A stretch of DNA of 64,000 nt from Campylobacter gracilis (lineage in GTDB: Bacteria; Campylobacterota; Campylobacteria; Campylobacterales; Campylobacteraceae): the NCBI RefSeq assembly GCF_018374135.1, contig NZ_JAHAFS010000011.1:1-64000 (forward strand), given 5' to 3'. Both the position numbers and the translations under genes were made by a program. Below, one piece after another: positions 17,766 to 25,430 of this stretch (the stretch's first letter is position 1; each line of letters begins with the position of its first letter). Under the pieces are notes generated by a model. It was given only the letters and a program-made list of their open reading frames with translations. It was not told the origin of the DNA and did not search any database.

Positions 17766-18544
17766 TTTTGCTCCATTATGGATTTAGCGAGGTCTTGATA
17801 GGCGATGGAGCCGGCGGATTTTATATCGTATAAAACCACCGGCTTGCCAAAGCTTGGGCTTTCGGCTAGCTTGATATTGCGCGGGATGATGACTAGATCA
17901 TCACTCTTACCGATACGAAAGAGCTTATCATCAAAATATTCGCGTAAATTCGCAACTGTCTCTTTGGCGAGGTTGTTTTGCAAGCTGTACATTGTCGGCA
18001 AAAATCCGCGAATTTTTAAATTTTTATTGAGCGTTTGCTTGACGACTTTTACGGTATTTAGAATCAACGCGACGCCTTCAAGCGCGTAGAATTCGCACTG
18101 AATCGGGATAATTACACTATCGCTTGCGACCAAGGCATTTACCGTAATGCTACCGAGCGTCGGCGGCGAATCGATGATGATGAAGTCGTATCTGTCTTTA
18201 ACCTCGGAAATTTTATTTTTTAGCATTAGTTTGAAGTCTTTCTCTTCGCTTACTTCGCGCTCGATACCTACAAGTCCGATGTTTGACGGCACCAGATCCA
18301 TAAACTCAAGTTCGGTCTTTTGGATCACTTCGGACATGCTCTTACGCCCCGTTAGGACGTGATAAATGTTAAATTCAAAGTCGCTGCGATTAAATCCAAG
18401 TCCGGTCGTAGCGTTCGCCTGAGGGTCTACGTCGATCAGTAGGACCCGCTTTTTCTTTATTGCTAGCGACGCAGCAAGATTAACCGCTGTGGTCGTCTTT
18501 CCGACGCCGCCTTTTTGATTGGCAATCGTAATTACTTCACTCAT
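17753..18544 (-). CDS. parA: ParA/Soj chromosome partitioning ATPase
   Basis: A 263-residue ParA-type ATPase with the deviant Walker A motif QKGGVGKTT at residues 10-18 (signature Lys11 and Lys16), the LLIDVDPQANAT switch and the IIIDSPPTLG Walker B region. The length and lack of an N-terminal DNA-binding domain indicate a chromosomal Soj-type protein. Its ATG overlaps the birA stop by 4 bp and it is followed by parB. Confidence 0.95.
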   Translation of the reverse strand: MSEVITIANQKGGVGKTTTAVNLAASLAIKKKRVLLIDVDPQANATTGLGFNRSDFEFNIYHVLTGRKSMSEVIQKTELEFMDLVPSNIGLVGIEREVSEEKDFKLMLKNKISEVKDRYDFIIIDSPPTLGSITVNALVASDSVIIPIQCEFYALEGVALILNTVKVVKQTLNKNLKIRGFLPTMYSLQNNLAKETVANLREYFDDKLFRIGKSDDLVIIPRNIKLAESPSFGKPVVLYDIKSAGSIAYQDLAKSIMEQKWAR

Positions 18545-19176
18545 CTTAAAGCATAAACCCTTTCTTCATTTATTATGATCGATCCGTCTTCGCAAAGTTT
18601 AGCCTGCGCGAGTGAAATTTTTTCGCCGCCTAGATGAACGCTAAAATTTTGCGATTTTTGGAATTGTAACGAAAAATTTCTAAAAATTTGCTTCCACGGG
18701 ATTTTATTTTCATATAGTGCGAAAAAGCCCTCTATAGCGTCTTTTGCGCTGATTTTTATATCTAAAATTCCCGCATATTCGGGCGCGCCGAGTAGGTTCA
18801 TGCCGATGCCGCAGACGAGGGTATTTTTGATCTTATTCGTCATCGTCCCACCGATTTTGCGCTCATCTACATAAAAATCGTTGGGCCATTTTAGCCAAAG
18901 CTGCGAACCGAGCGATGCTAGAAGCTCCTGCATGATCATCGCAAAATATATGCTCGCCGACTGAGGCGGCACATCTGCGGGCAGATCGCTCTGCGCGACA
19001 CAGAACGAAAAGGCGAGATTGCCGCTAGCGCCCTCCCAATCATTGCCGCGCGAGCCGATACCGGCGCTTTGGCGATTTGCGGCTATCGCAAAAGGCGGCG
19101 TTATCCTGCCTTCGCGCACGGCGTCTACTAAAAACTCCTGCGTAGATGGCATTTGCTCTACGAATTCTATCTGCAA
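18541..19176 (-). CDS. birA: Biotin--protein ligase (short, no DNA-binding domain)
   Basis: A 211-residue biotin protein ligase. The catalytic core shows STQEFL at the N-terminus, the biotinyl-AMP loop GIGSRGNDWEG (about residues 41-51) and KWPNDFYVDERKIGG (about 98-112). It lacks the helix-turn-helix of E. coli BirA, so it should biotinylate the acetyl-CoA carboxylase carrier protein without acting as a repressor. It overlaps parA by 4 bp and is preceded by a repeat-rich ORF instead of directly by fmt. Confidence 0.92.
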   Translation of the reverse strand: MQIEFVEQMPSTQEFLVDAVREGRITPPFAIAANRQSAGIGSRGNDWEGASGNLAFSFCVAQSDLPADVPPQSASIYFAMIMQELLASLGSQLWLKWPNDFYVDERKIGGTMTNKIKNTLVCGIGMNLLGAPEYAGILDIKISAKDAIEGFFALYENKIPWKQIFRNFSLQFQKSQNFSVHLGGEKISLAQAKLCEDGSIIINEERVYALR

Positions 19177-19715
19177 AACCAGCTCCTTGCATAAAACAAG
19201 GCGCTCATCTTACGATATCGCAAGCATTTAAATTCCGCGCTGCGATAGAATTTTGCGACAAGATAAAATTTAGCACGATAAAATTTTACGGCGTAGCGGA
19301 ATTTTATGCGATGAAATTTTGCGATCTTGCTAAATTTTTCGGTAACGCGGATTTTTCTAGCGGCACTGCGATAAAATTTTAAGGCTCTGTCTCGCAAAAA
19401 TTCTGCGGCACGATCATAGAATTTTAAGTGGTGCGTGTTCGGTATAGCGCTGTAAAGTCCGCAACCGCGGCAGCGAAATTTTAATCTCCTGTGAGCGTAA
19501 AATTTTAGAGCATAGAAGCGAGATTTTAAAATTCTATAAAGCCTTGATTTTGGAGCTTCACTTCGAAATTCCGCACAGCAAAATTTTACCTCACGATCGC
19601 GGCGATACCCGGGGCAAAATTCAGTCGTAATGCCAAAAGTGCAGCGCAAATAAAATCCCCGCGTAGCATCATAAGCGCGACGCAAAACGCGAGAATTTAA
19701 AATCCCACTTAGCAT
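19167..19715 (-). CDS. Repeat-derived ORF encoding a K-F-Y-rich 182-residue protein (doubtful gene)
   Basis: An uninterrupted frame fills the whole gap between fmt and birA. Its ATG overlaps the fmt stop by 7 bp and its stop lies 10 bp inside birA, junctions that look like an operon gene. The product is highly basic and repetitive, built from motifs such as ALKFYAHRRLKF, HLKFYDRAAEFL, ALKFYRSAARK and RAKFYLVAKFYRSAEF, because the DNA is an array of AAAATTTTA-like repeats separated by GC-rich spacers. It resembles no protein I know. It may be a chance ORF in the repeat, or an emerging gene. The ribosome site is weak. Confidence 0.25.
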   Translation of the reverse strand: MLSGILNSRVLRRAYDATRGFYLRCTFGITTEFCPGYRRDREVKFCCAEFRSEAPKSRLYRILKSRFYALKFYAHRRLKFRCRGCGLYSAIPNTHHLKFYDRAAEFLRDRALKFYRSAARKIRVTEKFSKIAKFHRIKFRYAVKFYRAKFYLVAKFYRSAEFKCLRYRKMSALFYARSWFCR

Positions 19716-20629
19716 AGCAGATCGCCGATCTTTAGCCGCTTGCCGTTTAGATACGCGCTAGCGTCCACGGGCTTTTTGCCAGGCTCTTGCACTTTTATGA
19801 TCTTGACCGCGCCCTCGCCGCAAGAAACGCAAAAGCCCAGCTTATCAACGTGCAGAATTTTACCCGCGCGTTCAAATTTACGCCCGCAAGATTCGCTCAA
19901 AAGCTCTAGTTCTAAAATTTTTAACCCGCTAGCTAGATAGATCCCGGGCCAGGGCGTCAGCGCGCGGAATTTATTATAAATTTGCCCCGAGCTTTCCTCA
20001 AAACTAAAAAGCCCGTCAGATTTGCTTATTTTTTTACAGTGCGTAGCCTGCGCGTCATCTTGCTTTAGCTGCGTTAAATTTGTAAAATTTCGCAGCACTC
20101 GCACGATCAGCTCGCCCGCCAGATCACCCAGTTCGTCAAACAGCTGCGCCGCCGTTTTGTCCTCGCAAGGCGTATAGGCAAAATCAAGCATATCGCCCGT
20201 GTCAAGCCCCGCATCCATCAGCATCGCCGTCACGCCCGTCTGCTTTTCGCCAGCTAGTAGCGCGCTTTGAATGGGACTTGCGCCGCGGTACTTAGGCAGG
20301 ATCGAAGCGTGCAGGTTTATGCAAGGCGCGATATCAAGCACGCTTTGCGGCAAAATTTTACCGTATGCGGCAACCACGATAAAATCAGGCTTTAGCTCTT
20401 TTATCTGCGCTCGGGCCGCCTCGTCTTTCAAGCTTGCAGGCTGAAAGATCGGCACGGCGGGAAGGTGCTGTTGCGCGTAAACTTTAACCTCGCTAGGCGT
20501 TAAAATTTGCTTCCTGCCGACGGGCTTATCGGGCTGCGTAAAGACGGCCGCGATCTCAAATTTCGCCTCCGCAAGCGCGCGCAAAATTTTAGCCGCATAC
20601 TCAGGCGTTCCCATAAAAACTATATTCAT
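19709..20629 (-). CDS. fmt: Methionyl-tRNA formyltransferase
   Basis: A 306-residue Fmt of standard length. Diagnostic parts are MNIVFMGTPEYAAKIL at the N-terminus, the folate-site segment HASILPKYRGASPIQ with catalytic Asn-His-Asp geometry (INLHASILP), the TAMLMDAGLDTGDML loop, and a C-terminal OB-like domain starting near RALTPWPGIYL. It formylates initiator Met-tRNA. An AAAGGAAAAG ribosome site precedes the ATG. In C. jejuni, proB sits between obgE and fmt; here a small EF-hand gene is found in that place. Confidence 0.95.
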   Translation of the reverse strand: MNIVFMGTPEYAAKILRALAEAKFEIAAVFTQPDKPVGRKQILTPSEVKVYAQQHLPAVPIFQPASLKDEAARAQIKELKPDFIVVAAYGKILPQSVLDIAPCINLHASILPKYRGASPIQSALLAGEKQTGVTAMLMDAGLDTGDMLDFAYTPCEDKTAAQLFDELGDLAGELIVRVLRNFTNLTQLKQDDAQATHCKKISKSDGLFSFEESSGQIYNKFRALTPWPGIYLASGLKILELELLSESCGRKFERAGKILHVDKLGFCVSCGEGAVKIIKVQEPGKKPVDASAYLNGKRLKIGDLLC

Positions 20630-20743
20630 TCTTTTCCTTTAAATTTAGCCACATCAGGGCGCGAGCGATCATGCAGACGCAATCGTGCTCGCAATAAATT
20701 TTGCGCAGACCGTAAGGTAAACCCGGGTCCACACTCGCGCGCC

Positions 20744-21085
20744 TTATTTGACGGCGGATTGATTTTTATCCTCGGATCCGTCCGGCCAAGGCCAAAAAGC
20801 GCACGGATCTTCGGACCAATAAATCTTTACAGACGGTTTCGCTCCCAGCTCATCTAGGCTAATCTTGCCGTCGTGATTAGCATCGAGCCTCTTAAATTCC
20901 GAGCCCGAGCGCAGATTTAGCTCTGCTCTCAGCCCAGACGGTACCTCGCCCGCCATCCACTCCTGCAAGCTCAGCGCGCCGTCGTGATCCTTGTCGTTAA
21001 AGTCCATAAAATTCGGCACCGGATCGGCGGGATCACAACCGTATGCGCCGAAGCATAAAAATACTAGAATAAAAATTTTATTCAT
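20744..21085 (-). CDS. Small EF-hand lipoprotein
   Basis: A 113-residue exported protein with a lipobox-type signal (MNKIFILVFLCFGAYGC, Cys at residue 17). Two EF-hand calcium-binding loops are clear: DFNDKDHDGALSLQEW (about 28-43) and DANHDGKISLDEL (about 68-80), each with Asp/Asn at loop positions 1, 3 and 5, Gly at 6 and Glu at 12. This pairing suggests calcium binding at the outer membrane or periplasm. Neighbours are obgE upstream and fmt downstream, neither related in function. The Trp/Pro-rich C-terminus is unrecognised. Confidence 0.8.
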   Translation of the reverse strand: MNKIFILVFLCFGAYGCDPADPVPNFMDFNDKDHDGALSLQEWMAGEVPSGLRAELNLRSGSEFKRLDANHDGKISLDELGAKPSVKIYWSEDPCAFWPWPDGSEDKNQSAVK

Positions 21086-21211
21086 TTCGCTTCCTTAAAT
21101 TTTATCTTTTTGCGGCGTTTGCGAGCGATAAATAAAATTTAACCGCGTATGCGGGCGCGCTTAAGGCCTGCGTTCGTCAAAACCCCTCTACGGCGCGGCT
21201 TTTAGCGCAAC

Positions 21212-22267
21212 CTACAGCTCCTTTTTAAGCAGTTCAAGCAGGTTAAATTTTAGCTCGTTTATATTTTGTCCCGTAGCCGAAGATATCGGCATCACGAAAA
21301 ACGGCTTAGCGGCGTCAAACTCATAAATATCTTGTTTAAATTTCATCTCGCCAGCCGTGCCCGCAAGTCCCAAATGCGACAAAAAAGCGTCAAATTTTTC
21401 CTGCAAATTTTCGGCCGCGTCCGCGCGAGTTAGAGCGATCGCGTAATCTCTTTTTGCAAGCTCTCCGGAAAATTTCGCCGTCTCGGTCCTCAGCGCATCA
21501 AACTGCTCCTCAAGGCTGCGGTAGTTCGCAAAATCGAGCATAAAAAGCAAAATTTTAGTGCGCTCGACGTGTTTTAAAAACTGCACGCCAAGCCCGCGCC
21601 CTTCGCTTGCGCCCTCGATGATGCCCGGGATATCGGCCATGACAAAGCCGCTATATTCGTCCACCTCGACGAGACCGAGCTTTGGCGTGAGCGTGGTAAA
21701 CTCGTAGTTTGCGATCTGAGGTTTGGCGTTTGAGACGGTGGATATGAGCGTGCTTTTGCCCACGTTTGGAAAGCCTACGAGCCCAACGTCGGCGATGAGT
21801 TTTAGCTCCAGTCTCACCTCGCGCATCTGCCCTTCGAGGCCTTTTTGCGCGTATTCGGGGGCTTGATTAATCGAGCTTTTAAAGTGCACGTTGCCAAGCC
21901 CGCCTTTGCCGCCTTTTAAAAACAGCCTCGTCTCGCCGTCATTTAGCATATCAAGCACCAGCTCGCCGCTATCCTCGTCGTAAACGCTGGTGCCCGGAGG
22001 GACGATGAGATAGAGATCCTCCCCGCTTTTGCCGGTCTTTTTGCGACCCTCGCCGGGCGTGCCGTTTTGCGCTTTAAACTCCCGCTTGCCCTTGTAGGAT
22101 GAGAGGGTGTGGGAGTTTTTATCGACCCTAAAATACACGTCGCCGCCGTCGCCGCCGTCGCCGCCGTCAGGACCGCCTAGGATGACGAATTTTTCGCGGC
22201 GAAAGCTGACGCAGCCCGCGCCGCCGTCGCCTGATTTGACGCTAAGCTTTACGCTGTCTATGAACAT
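21212..22267 (-). CDS. obgE: Obg-family GTPase (ribosome assembly)
   Basis: A 351-residue protein from the ATG at 22267, with the Gly-rich Obg fold (residues 1-160: SGDGGAGCVSFRREK, GGPDGGDGGDGGDV), then a G domain with G1 GFPNVGKS, G3 DIPGII and a divergent TRAD in the G4 position. I chose this ATG because AAGGATA lies 4-9 bp upstream and homologues start MFIDSVK; a longer frame would add 12 residues without support. ObgE acts in late 50S assembly and the stringent response. It follows rplU-rpmA, the classic arrangement. Confidence 0.95.
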   Translation of the reverse strand: MFIDSVKLSVKSGDGGAGCVSFRREKFVILGGPDGGDGGDGGDVYFRVDKNSHTLSSYKGKREFKAQNGTPGEGRKKTGKSGEDLYLIVPPGTSVYDEDSGELVLDMLNDGETRLFLKGGKGGLGNVHFKSSINQAPEYAQKGLEGQMREVRLELKLIADVGLVGFPNVGKSTLISTVSNAKPQIANYEFTTLTPKLGLVEVDEYSGFVMADIPGIIEGASEGRGLGVQFLKHVERTKILLFMLDFANYRSLEEQFDALRTETAKFSGELAKRDYAIALTRADAAENLQEKFDAFLSHLGLAGTAGEMKFKQDIYEFDAAKPFFVMPISSATGQNINELKFNLLELLKKEL

Positions 22268-22345
22268 AGCTATCCTTAAATTTAAAACGGCAATTATAGC
22301 CAAATGAGTTGAAGATAATTTTTAAACGGATGAAATTTTAAAAGA

Positions 22346-22359
22346 GGGGCTTGCGCCCC
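22346..22359 (-). terminator. Hairpin terminator between rpmA and obgE
   Basis: GGGGC/GCCCC stem with a 4-nt loop, followed on the minus strand by TCTTTTAAAATTTC. It may end or attenuate the rplU-rpmA transcript before obgE. Confidence 0.55.
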
Positions 22360-22377
22360 CGAAGATTTTAGCGGCAA

Positions 22378-22635
22378 TTACGCAGCGGGATAAACCGATA
22401 CTTTTTTGCGATTTTTGTCTTTTCGCTCAAATTTTACGACGCCGTCGATCAGCGCGAAAATCGTGTGATCGCTACCCATGCCCACGTTGCTGCCCGGGTG
22501 CGTCGCAGTGCCGCGCTGGCGGATGATGATGTTGCCCGCGCGAACGAACTCGCCGCCGAATTTTTTGACGCCTAAGCGGCGTCCGATACTATCTCTATTA
22601 TTTTGGGTTGAGCCTTGACCTTTTTTGTGTGCCAT
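22378..22635 (-). CDS. rpmA: 50S ribosomal protein L27
   Basis: An 85-residue L27, with the signature GSTQNNRDSIGRRLGVKKFGG and RQRGTATHPGSNVGMG. It starts MAHKKGQGS with no N-terminal extension needing cleavage. It lies 10 bp downstream of rplU and upstream of obgE. Confidence 0.97.
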   Translation of the reverse strand: MAHKKGQGSTQNNRDSIGRRLGVKKFGGEFVRAGNIIIRQRGTATHPGSNVGMGSDHTIFALIDGVVKFERKDKNRKKVSVYPAA

Positions 22636-22645
22636 TTCCTATCCT

Positions 22646-22954
22646 TTATGCGTTAATCGAAACGACTTTGACGCGGGTATATTGGCGTCTGAAGCCGCGT
22701 TTTACTTTTGAATCTTTGCGTCTGCGTTTTTTGAAGATAACGACTTTTTTATCCTTGCCTTCGCAAACGACCTCCAAAACCACCTTGGCACCCTTTACGA
22801 ACGGTGCTCCTACCTTTAACTCGCCGTCATTTAGCGCTAAAACTTCGCTAAGCTCGAGCTTTGCTTTCGGCTCTGCATTAAAATGGTCTAAATTTAGGTA
22901 GTTGCCCTCTTCGACCTTATACTGCTTGCCGCCGTGTTTGATGATAGCATACAT
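22646..22954 (-). CDS. rplU: 50S ribosomal protein L21
   Basis: The start at 22954 gives 102 residues beginning MYAIIKHGGKQYKVEEG, which is where L21 proteins begin; the ATG has AAAGGA about 6-8 bp upstream. A longer in-frame extension to 23077 is unsupported. The C-terminus KRRRKDSKVKRGFRRQYTRV is the L21 signature. First gene of the rplU-rpmA unit. Confidence 0.96.
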   Translation of the reverse strand: MYAIIKHGGKQYKVEEGNYLNLDHFNAEPKAKLELSEVLALNDGELKVGAPFVKGAKVVLEVVCEGKDKKVVIFKKRRRKDSKVKRGFRRQYTRVKVVSINA

Positions 22955-23035
22955 CAAAAATCCTTTAAAATTTGGTAGCCAAAAAGGCATTTGCCGTGCA
23001 AAATTTAAAAGCCCGTTTGGTATGAAACTTTGAAT

Positions 23036-23041
23036 ATTATC
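23036..23041 (-). promoter_or_regulatory. Possible -10 box of rplU-rpmA
   Basis: GATAAT on the minus strand in an AT-rich stretch about 82 bp upstream of the rplU ATG. It would give a leader of about 75 nt. No clear -35. Confidence 0.35.
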
Positions 23042-23139
23042 CGAAATTTTATAAATTCCTACTGAAACGCCTCGCAAAATTCCTACGAAATTTCAAATTT
23101 CAAGGGCTCGGATTTATTTTAAACTAAAGATAAATGTGC

Positions 23140-23145
23140 TACTAT
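23140..23145 (+). promoter_or_regulatory. Probable extended -10 promoter of the lipoprotein gene at 23174
   Basis: TGCTACTAT provides an extended -10 (TG at 23137-23138, TACTAT at 23140-23145), about 29 bp before the ATG, with a T-rich stretch upstream. Confidence 0.5.
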
Positions 23146-23173
23146 CGCAACGAAATTTTTGAAGGAGAATTTT

Positions 23174-23602
23174 ATGAGAAATTTAATAGCTGCGCTCGTA
23201 GCAGCGGTATTTTTTATCGGTTGTTCCAACTGGAATATATCCAACGAACCAAGCGGAGTACGCAATCAAACAAAATCCCAAAGCAGCAAAACAAATATCG
23301 GCGGCGTAAATGATAAAGTCCAAGAGGTTTCCACCGCAGGCACCACCGATATGGTCGAAACGACCTTGCCCGATAGCACAGGTATGACTAATGCGCCGAA
23401 AGACCGCAGCGATGCATTTCATATCAATCAAGTAATTTCTGCATGGAATAAACAGCCAGACTCCATCAAAACAACCGAAGACAATGGCAACATATACACC
23501 TGGAAAAACTATAAGCCAGGCTGCGACGTATCACTTACCAGCGACTCGGAAGGCTACGTATCAAAATCCGCTATCAAATCAGCACTGTCTCAGTGTCTAT
23601 AA
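23174..23602 (+). CDS. Hypothetical lipoprotein
   Basis: A 142-residue exported protein with a lipobox signal (MRNLIAALVAAVFFIGC, Cys at 17). The mature part starts with a Ser/Asn/Thr-rich, unstructured-looking stretch (about residues 20-75), followed by a compact C-terminal part with two Cys (GCDVSLTS and LSQCL) that could form a disulphide. The C-terminal half (HINQVISAWNKQPDSIKTTED and NIYTWKNYKPGCDV) resembles small lipoproteins of unknown function. I chose the ATG at 23174 because GAAGGAG lies 6 bp upstream; a TTG at 23159 would put the ribosome site inside the gene. Stand-alone gene with a hairpin downstream. Confidence 0.8.
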   Translation: MRNLIAALVAAVFFIGCSNWNISNEPSGVRNQTKSQSSKTNIGGVNDKVQEVSTAGTTDMVETTLPDSTGMTNAPKDRSDAFHINQVISAWNKQPDSIKTTEDNGNIYTWKNYKPGCDVSLTSDSEGYVSKSAIKSALSQCL

Positions 23603-23618
23603 CTAACTTATCCGCGAC

Positions 23619-23650
23619 GCCGAAATTTTAAAATTTCGTAAAATTTCGGC
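23619..23650 (+). terminator. 12-bp hairpin after the lipoprotein gene, built from the palindromic repeat
   Basis: GCCGAAATTTTA (23619-23630) pairs perfectly with TAAAATTTCGGC (23639-23650) around an 8-nt loop. The loop and inner arms contain a copy of AAATTTTAAAATTT. There is only a short TT after the stem, so termination is likely but not certain. Confidence 0.5.
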
Positions 23651-23726
23651 TTACGAGCGGGTCTGCTTCGTCAAATTTAATCTTAGAGTTATATGGTTCG
23701 CTCTTAAAAATTTACTATTCGTATTG

Positions 23727-23732
23727 TATAAT
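23727..23732 (+). promoter_or_regulatory. Probable -10 box of the DUF411 gene
   Basis: A perfect TATAAT preceded by TTG lies 28 bp upstream of the ATG at 23761; GGAG at 23751-23754 is the ribosome site. Confidence 0.6.
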
Positions 23733-23760
23733 CGAGGACTTTTAATCACTGGAGCAAAAT

Positions 23761-24221
23761 ATGAAGAAAATTTTATTTGCAGGTGCGCTTTTAGCGGCAT
23801 TAGGAAGCTATGCGGCGGCGGGCGAACATGTTAAGGTCTATCACGGCGAGAGCTGCGGCTGTTGTCACAACTGGGCAAAATACATGGAGCAAAACGGATT
23901 TGAAGTCGAGATGATTTCGCTGGCTGACGAGCCGCTTATCCAGAAGAAGAATGAGCTCAAACTTCCGCTGGAGCTCGCTAGCTGCCACACCGCGATCATA
24001 GACGGATATATAGTCGAAGGGCATATGCCAGCAAGCGAGATCCGCACGCTACTAAAAAATAAGCCTAAAGACGTCATCGGCATAGCAGTGCCTGGCATGC
24101 CGCTAGAAGCGCCAGGTATGGAGCAAGGCCTCAGCCCGAGGTCTATGATGTGGTAGCGTTTAAAAAAGACGGCTCGTATCAAAGCATCGCCACTTACAAA
24201 GGCAAAGAAAAAATCAAATAA
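23761..24221 (+). pseudogene. DUF411 periplasmic metal-binding protein, frameshifted near its C-terminus
   Basis: The first frame gives a signal peptide (MKKILFAGALLAALGSYAAA) and a DUF411 domain with ESCGCCHNW (paired-Cys metal site), LASCHTAIIDGY and EGHMPA, then PGMPLEAPGMEQG, and stops at 24156. DUF411 proteins normally continue with a YDV...KDG tail. That tail is present in another frame directly after: EVYDVVAFKKDGSYQSIATY from 24138 to a TAA at 24219-24221. Restoring one base at about 24129-24134 would fuse the two. It is either a real one-base loss, which truncates the tail but leaves the metal-binding core, or a sequencing error. Family members are linked to copper handling. Confidence 0.8.
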
Positions 24222-24388
24222 TCCGCCGCGCTTCAAAGCGGCGAACTTACTTATTGGCTCGATAAAATTTTGCCTATTTATGGCTTGGCACAATTTACTT
24301 TAGCCGGCGAATGCTGCCACGATCTGCAAAAATGACGCGCAAATTAATTTCAAACGCTAGCTATGATAAAGGGGATTAAAAATTTAAG

Positions 24389-24462
24389 TGGATGGGCTAA
24401 TAGGGGTCGAACCTATATTCACAAATCCAGAGTTTGTTGTCCTGCCATTAGACGATAGCCCA
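24389..24462 (-). tRNA. tRNA-Gln (anticodon CUG)
   Basis: The 74-nt minus-strand sequence folds as a complete cloverleaf: acceptor TGGGCTA/TAGCCCA, a D arm with GTCT/AGGAC, anticodon stem ACAAA/TTTGT around loop CTCTGGA (anticodon CTG at 24428-24430), T arm ATAGG-TTCGACC-CCTAT, and an encoded CCA. The U1-A72 pair is a glutamine-tRNA hallmark. The discriminator base is U73, where G73 is usual. A TATAAA at 24478-24483 could be its -10. Confidence 0.88.
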
Positions 24463-24477
24463 TTGCGGAAGCGGTAT

Positions 24478-24483
24478 TTTATA
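24478..24483 (-). promoter_or_regulatory. Possible -10 box of the tRNA-Gln gene
   Basis: TATAAA (within CTATAAAAT on the minus strand) ends 15 bp before the tRNA 5' end, which would give a leader of about 9 nt. Confidence 0.4.
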
Positions 24484-25430
24484 GAATTTTGCTTTAAAAA
24501 AGCATAAGAGCGGGCGGAATTTTAAAATTTTGTAAAATTTTAGATTAAATTTAAAGCCCTGCTGCGCCGAAACGATAAAATTCAAACGCAAAAGCTAACG
24601 CTGCTTTCATCGGCTCCGATAAAAGAATATGGCTATCATCGCGGAGCTCAATTTTAAAATTTGGCTAGTTCATCCTGTATTTGCGCCTTTGCGAGCTATT
24701 TATCGCAGGATGAAATTTTAGCGCATGAATCCACCTCAAAACATATATGTTTAGTGCTCGCTGGGCGCGGGCGCGACCTTAAATGCTATAAATCACACCG
24801 AAAATCCGCAGCGAGCATAATTGCGACAAACCCGAATACAGCGCCCTAAATAAGTGTCAAATAGACTTGCGGCAAGATCGCACAAAAAGCCTGTCAAATA
24901 CTTGCCTCAAGCGAAGCATAGAATTTATCGCGATTAAGTTAGGTTTAACTAAAATCAAAGCCAAAATTTGAGCACGAAGATTGCATAAAATTTCTTGCAA
25001 AAGCCATTCGCAAACTCAAAAGACATTGCAAAATTGCGTAAAATTTGGCTACGGCAAGATTTTCCAGTACATTGTGTTAATACAAACCGAAAGTGAATAG
25101 AACACAATTACTCGAGGTAGCAAAATTTTCCCATACGCTGTTAATACCGAACATTGACGAATCGATCAAGTACTATGGACAAAGTGAAATATTCCCGTAC
25201 ATTGTTAGTTCGGCACATACAATTACTAAACCAGAGCAGAAATATGCGAAATTTAACTCCGCGTATCGTTTGAACACTTACCTCCAGCTAAATAGCGCGG
25301 ACAAATTTTATATTGCGCGCCGTTTAAAACGCAAAAATTAATTGGAAATTTTAAATTTCGGGCGCGGGTTCACTTCTAAGTATTCGCAAAAATAGTGCAT
25401 CGAAGCTAGAAAAATTTCGCTCCGTCGCGC
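24484..25430. other. Gene-poor spacer with a weak 65-bp periodicity
   Basis: No gene is supported. The left half is AT-rich with palindrome-like repeats. Near 25061, 25126 and 25190, variants of TTTCCAGTACATTG recur at 64-65 bp spacing, followed by loosely similar sequence. An 82-residue frame from a GTG at 25093 to 25341 crosses these repeats; it has no convincing ribosome site and matches no family I know. Confidence 0.4.

Noticed and set aside
24661..24849. 62-residue plus-strand ORF after the tRNA-Gln gene
   Set aside because: No ribosome site, no protein-like pattern, and it lies in repeat-rich sequence.
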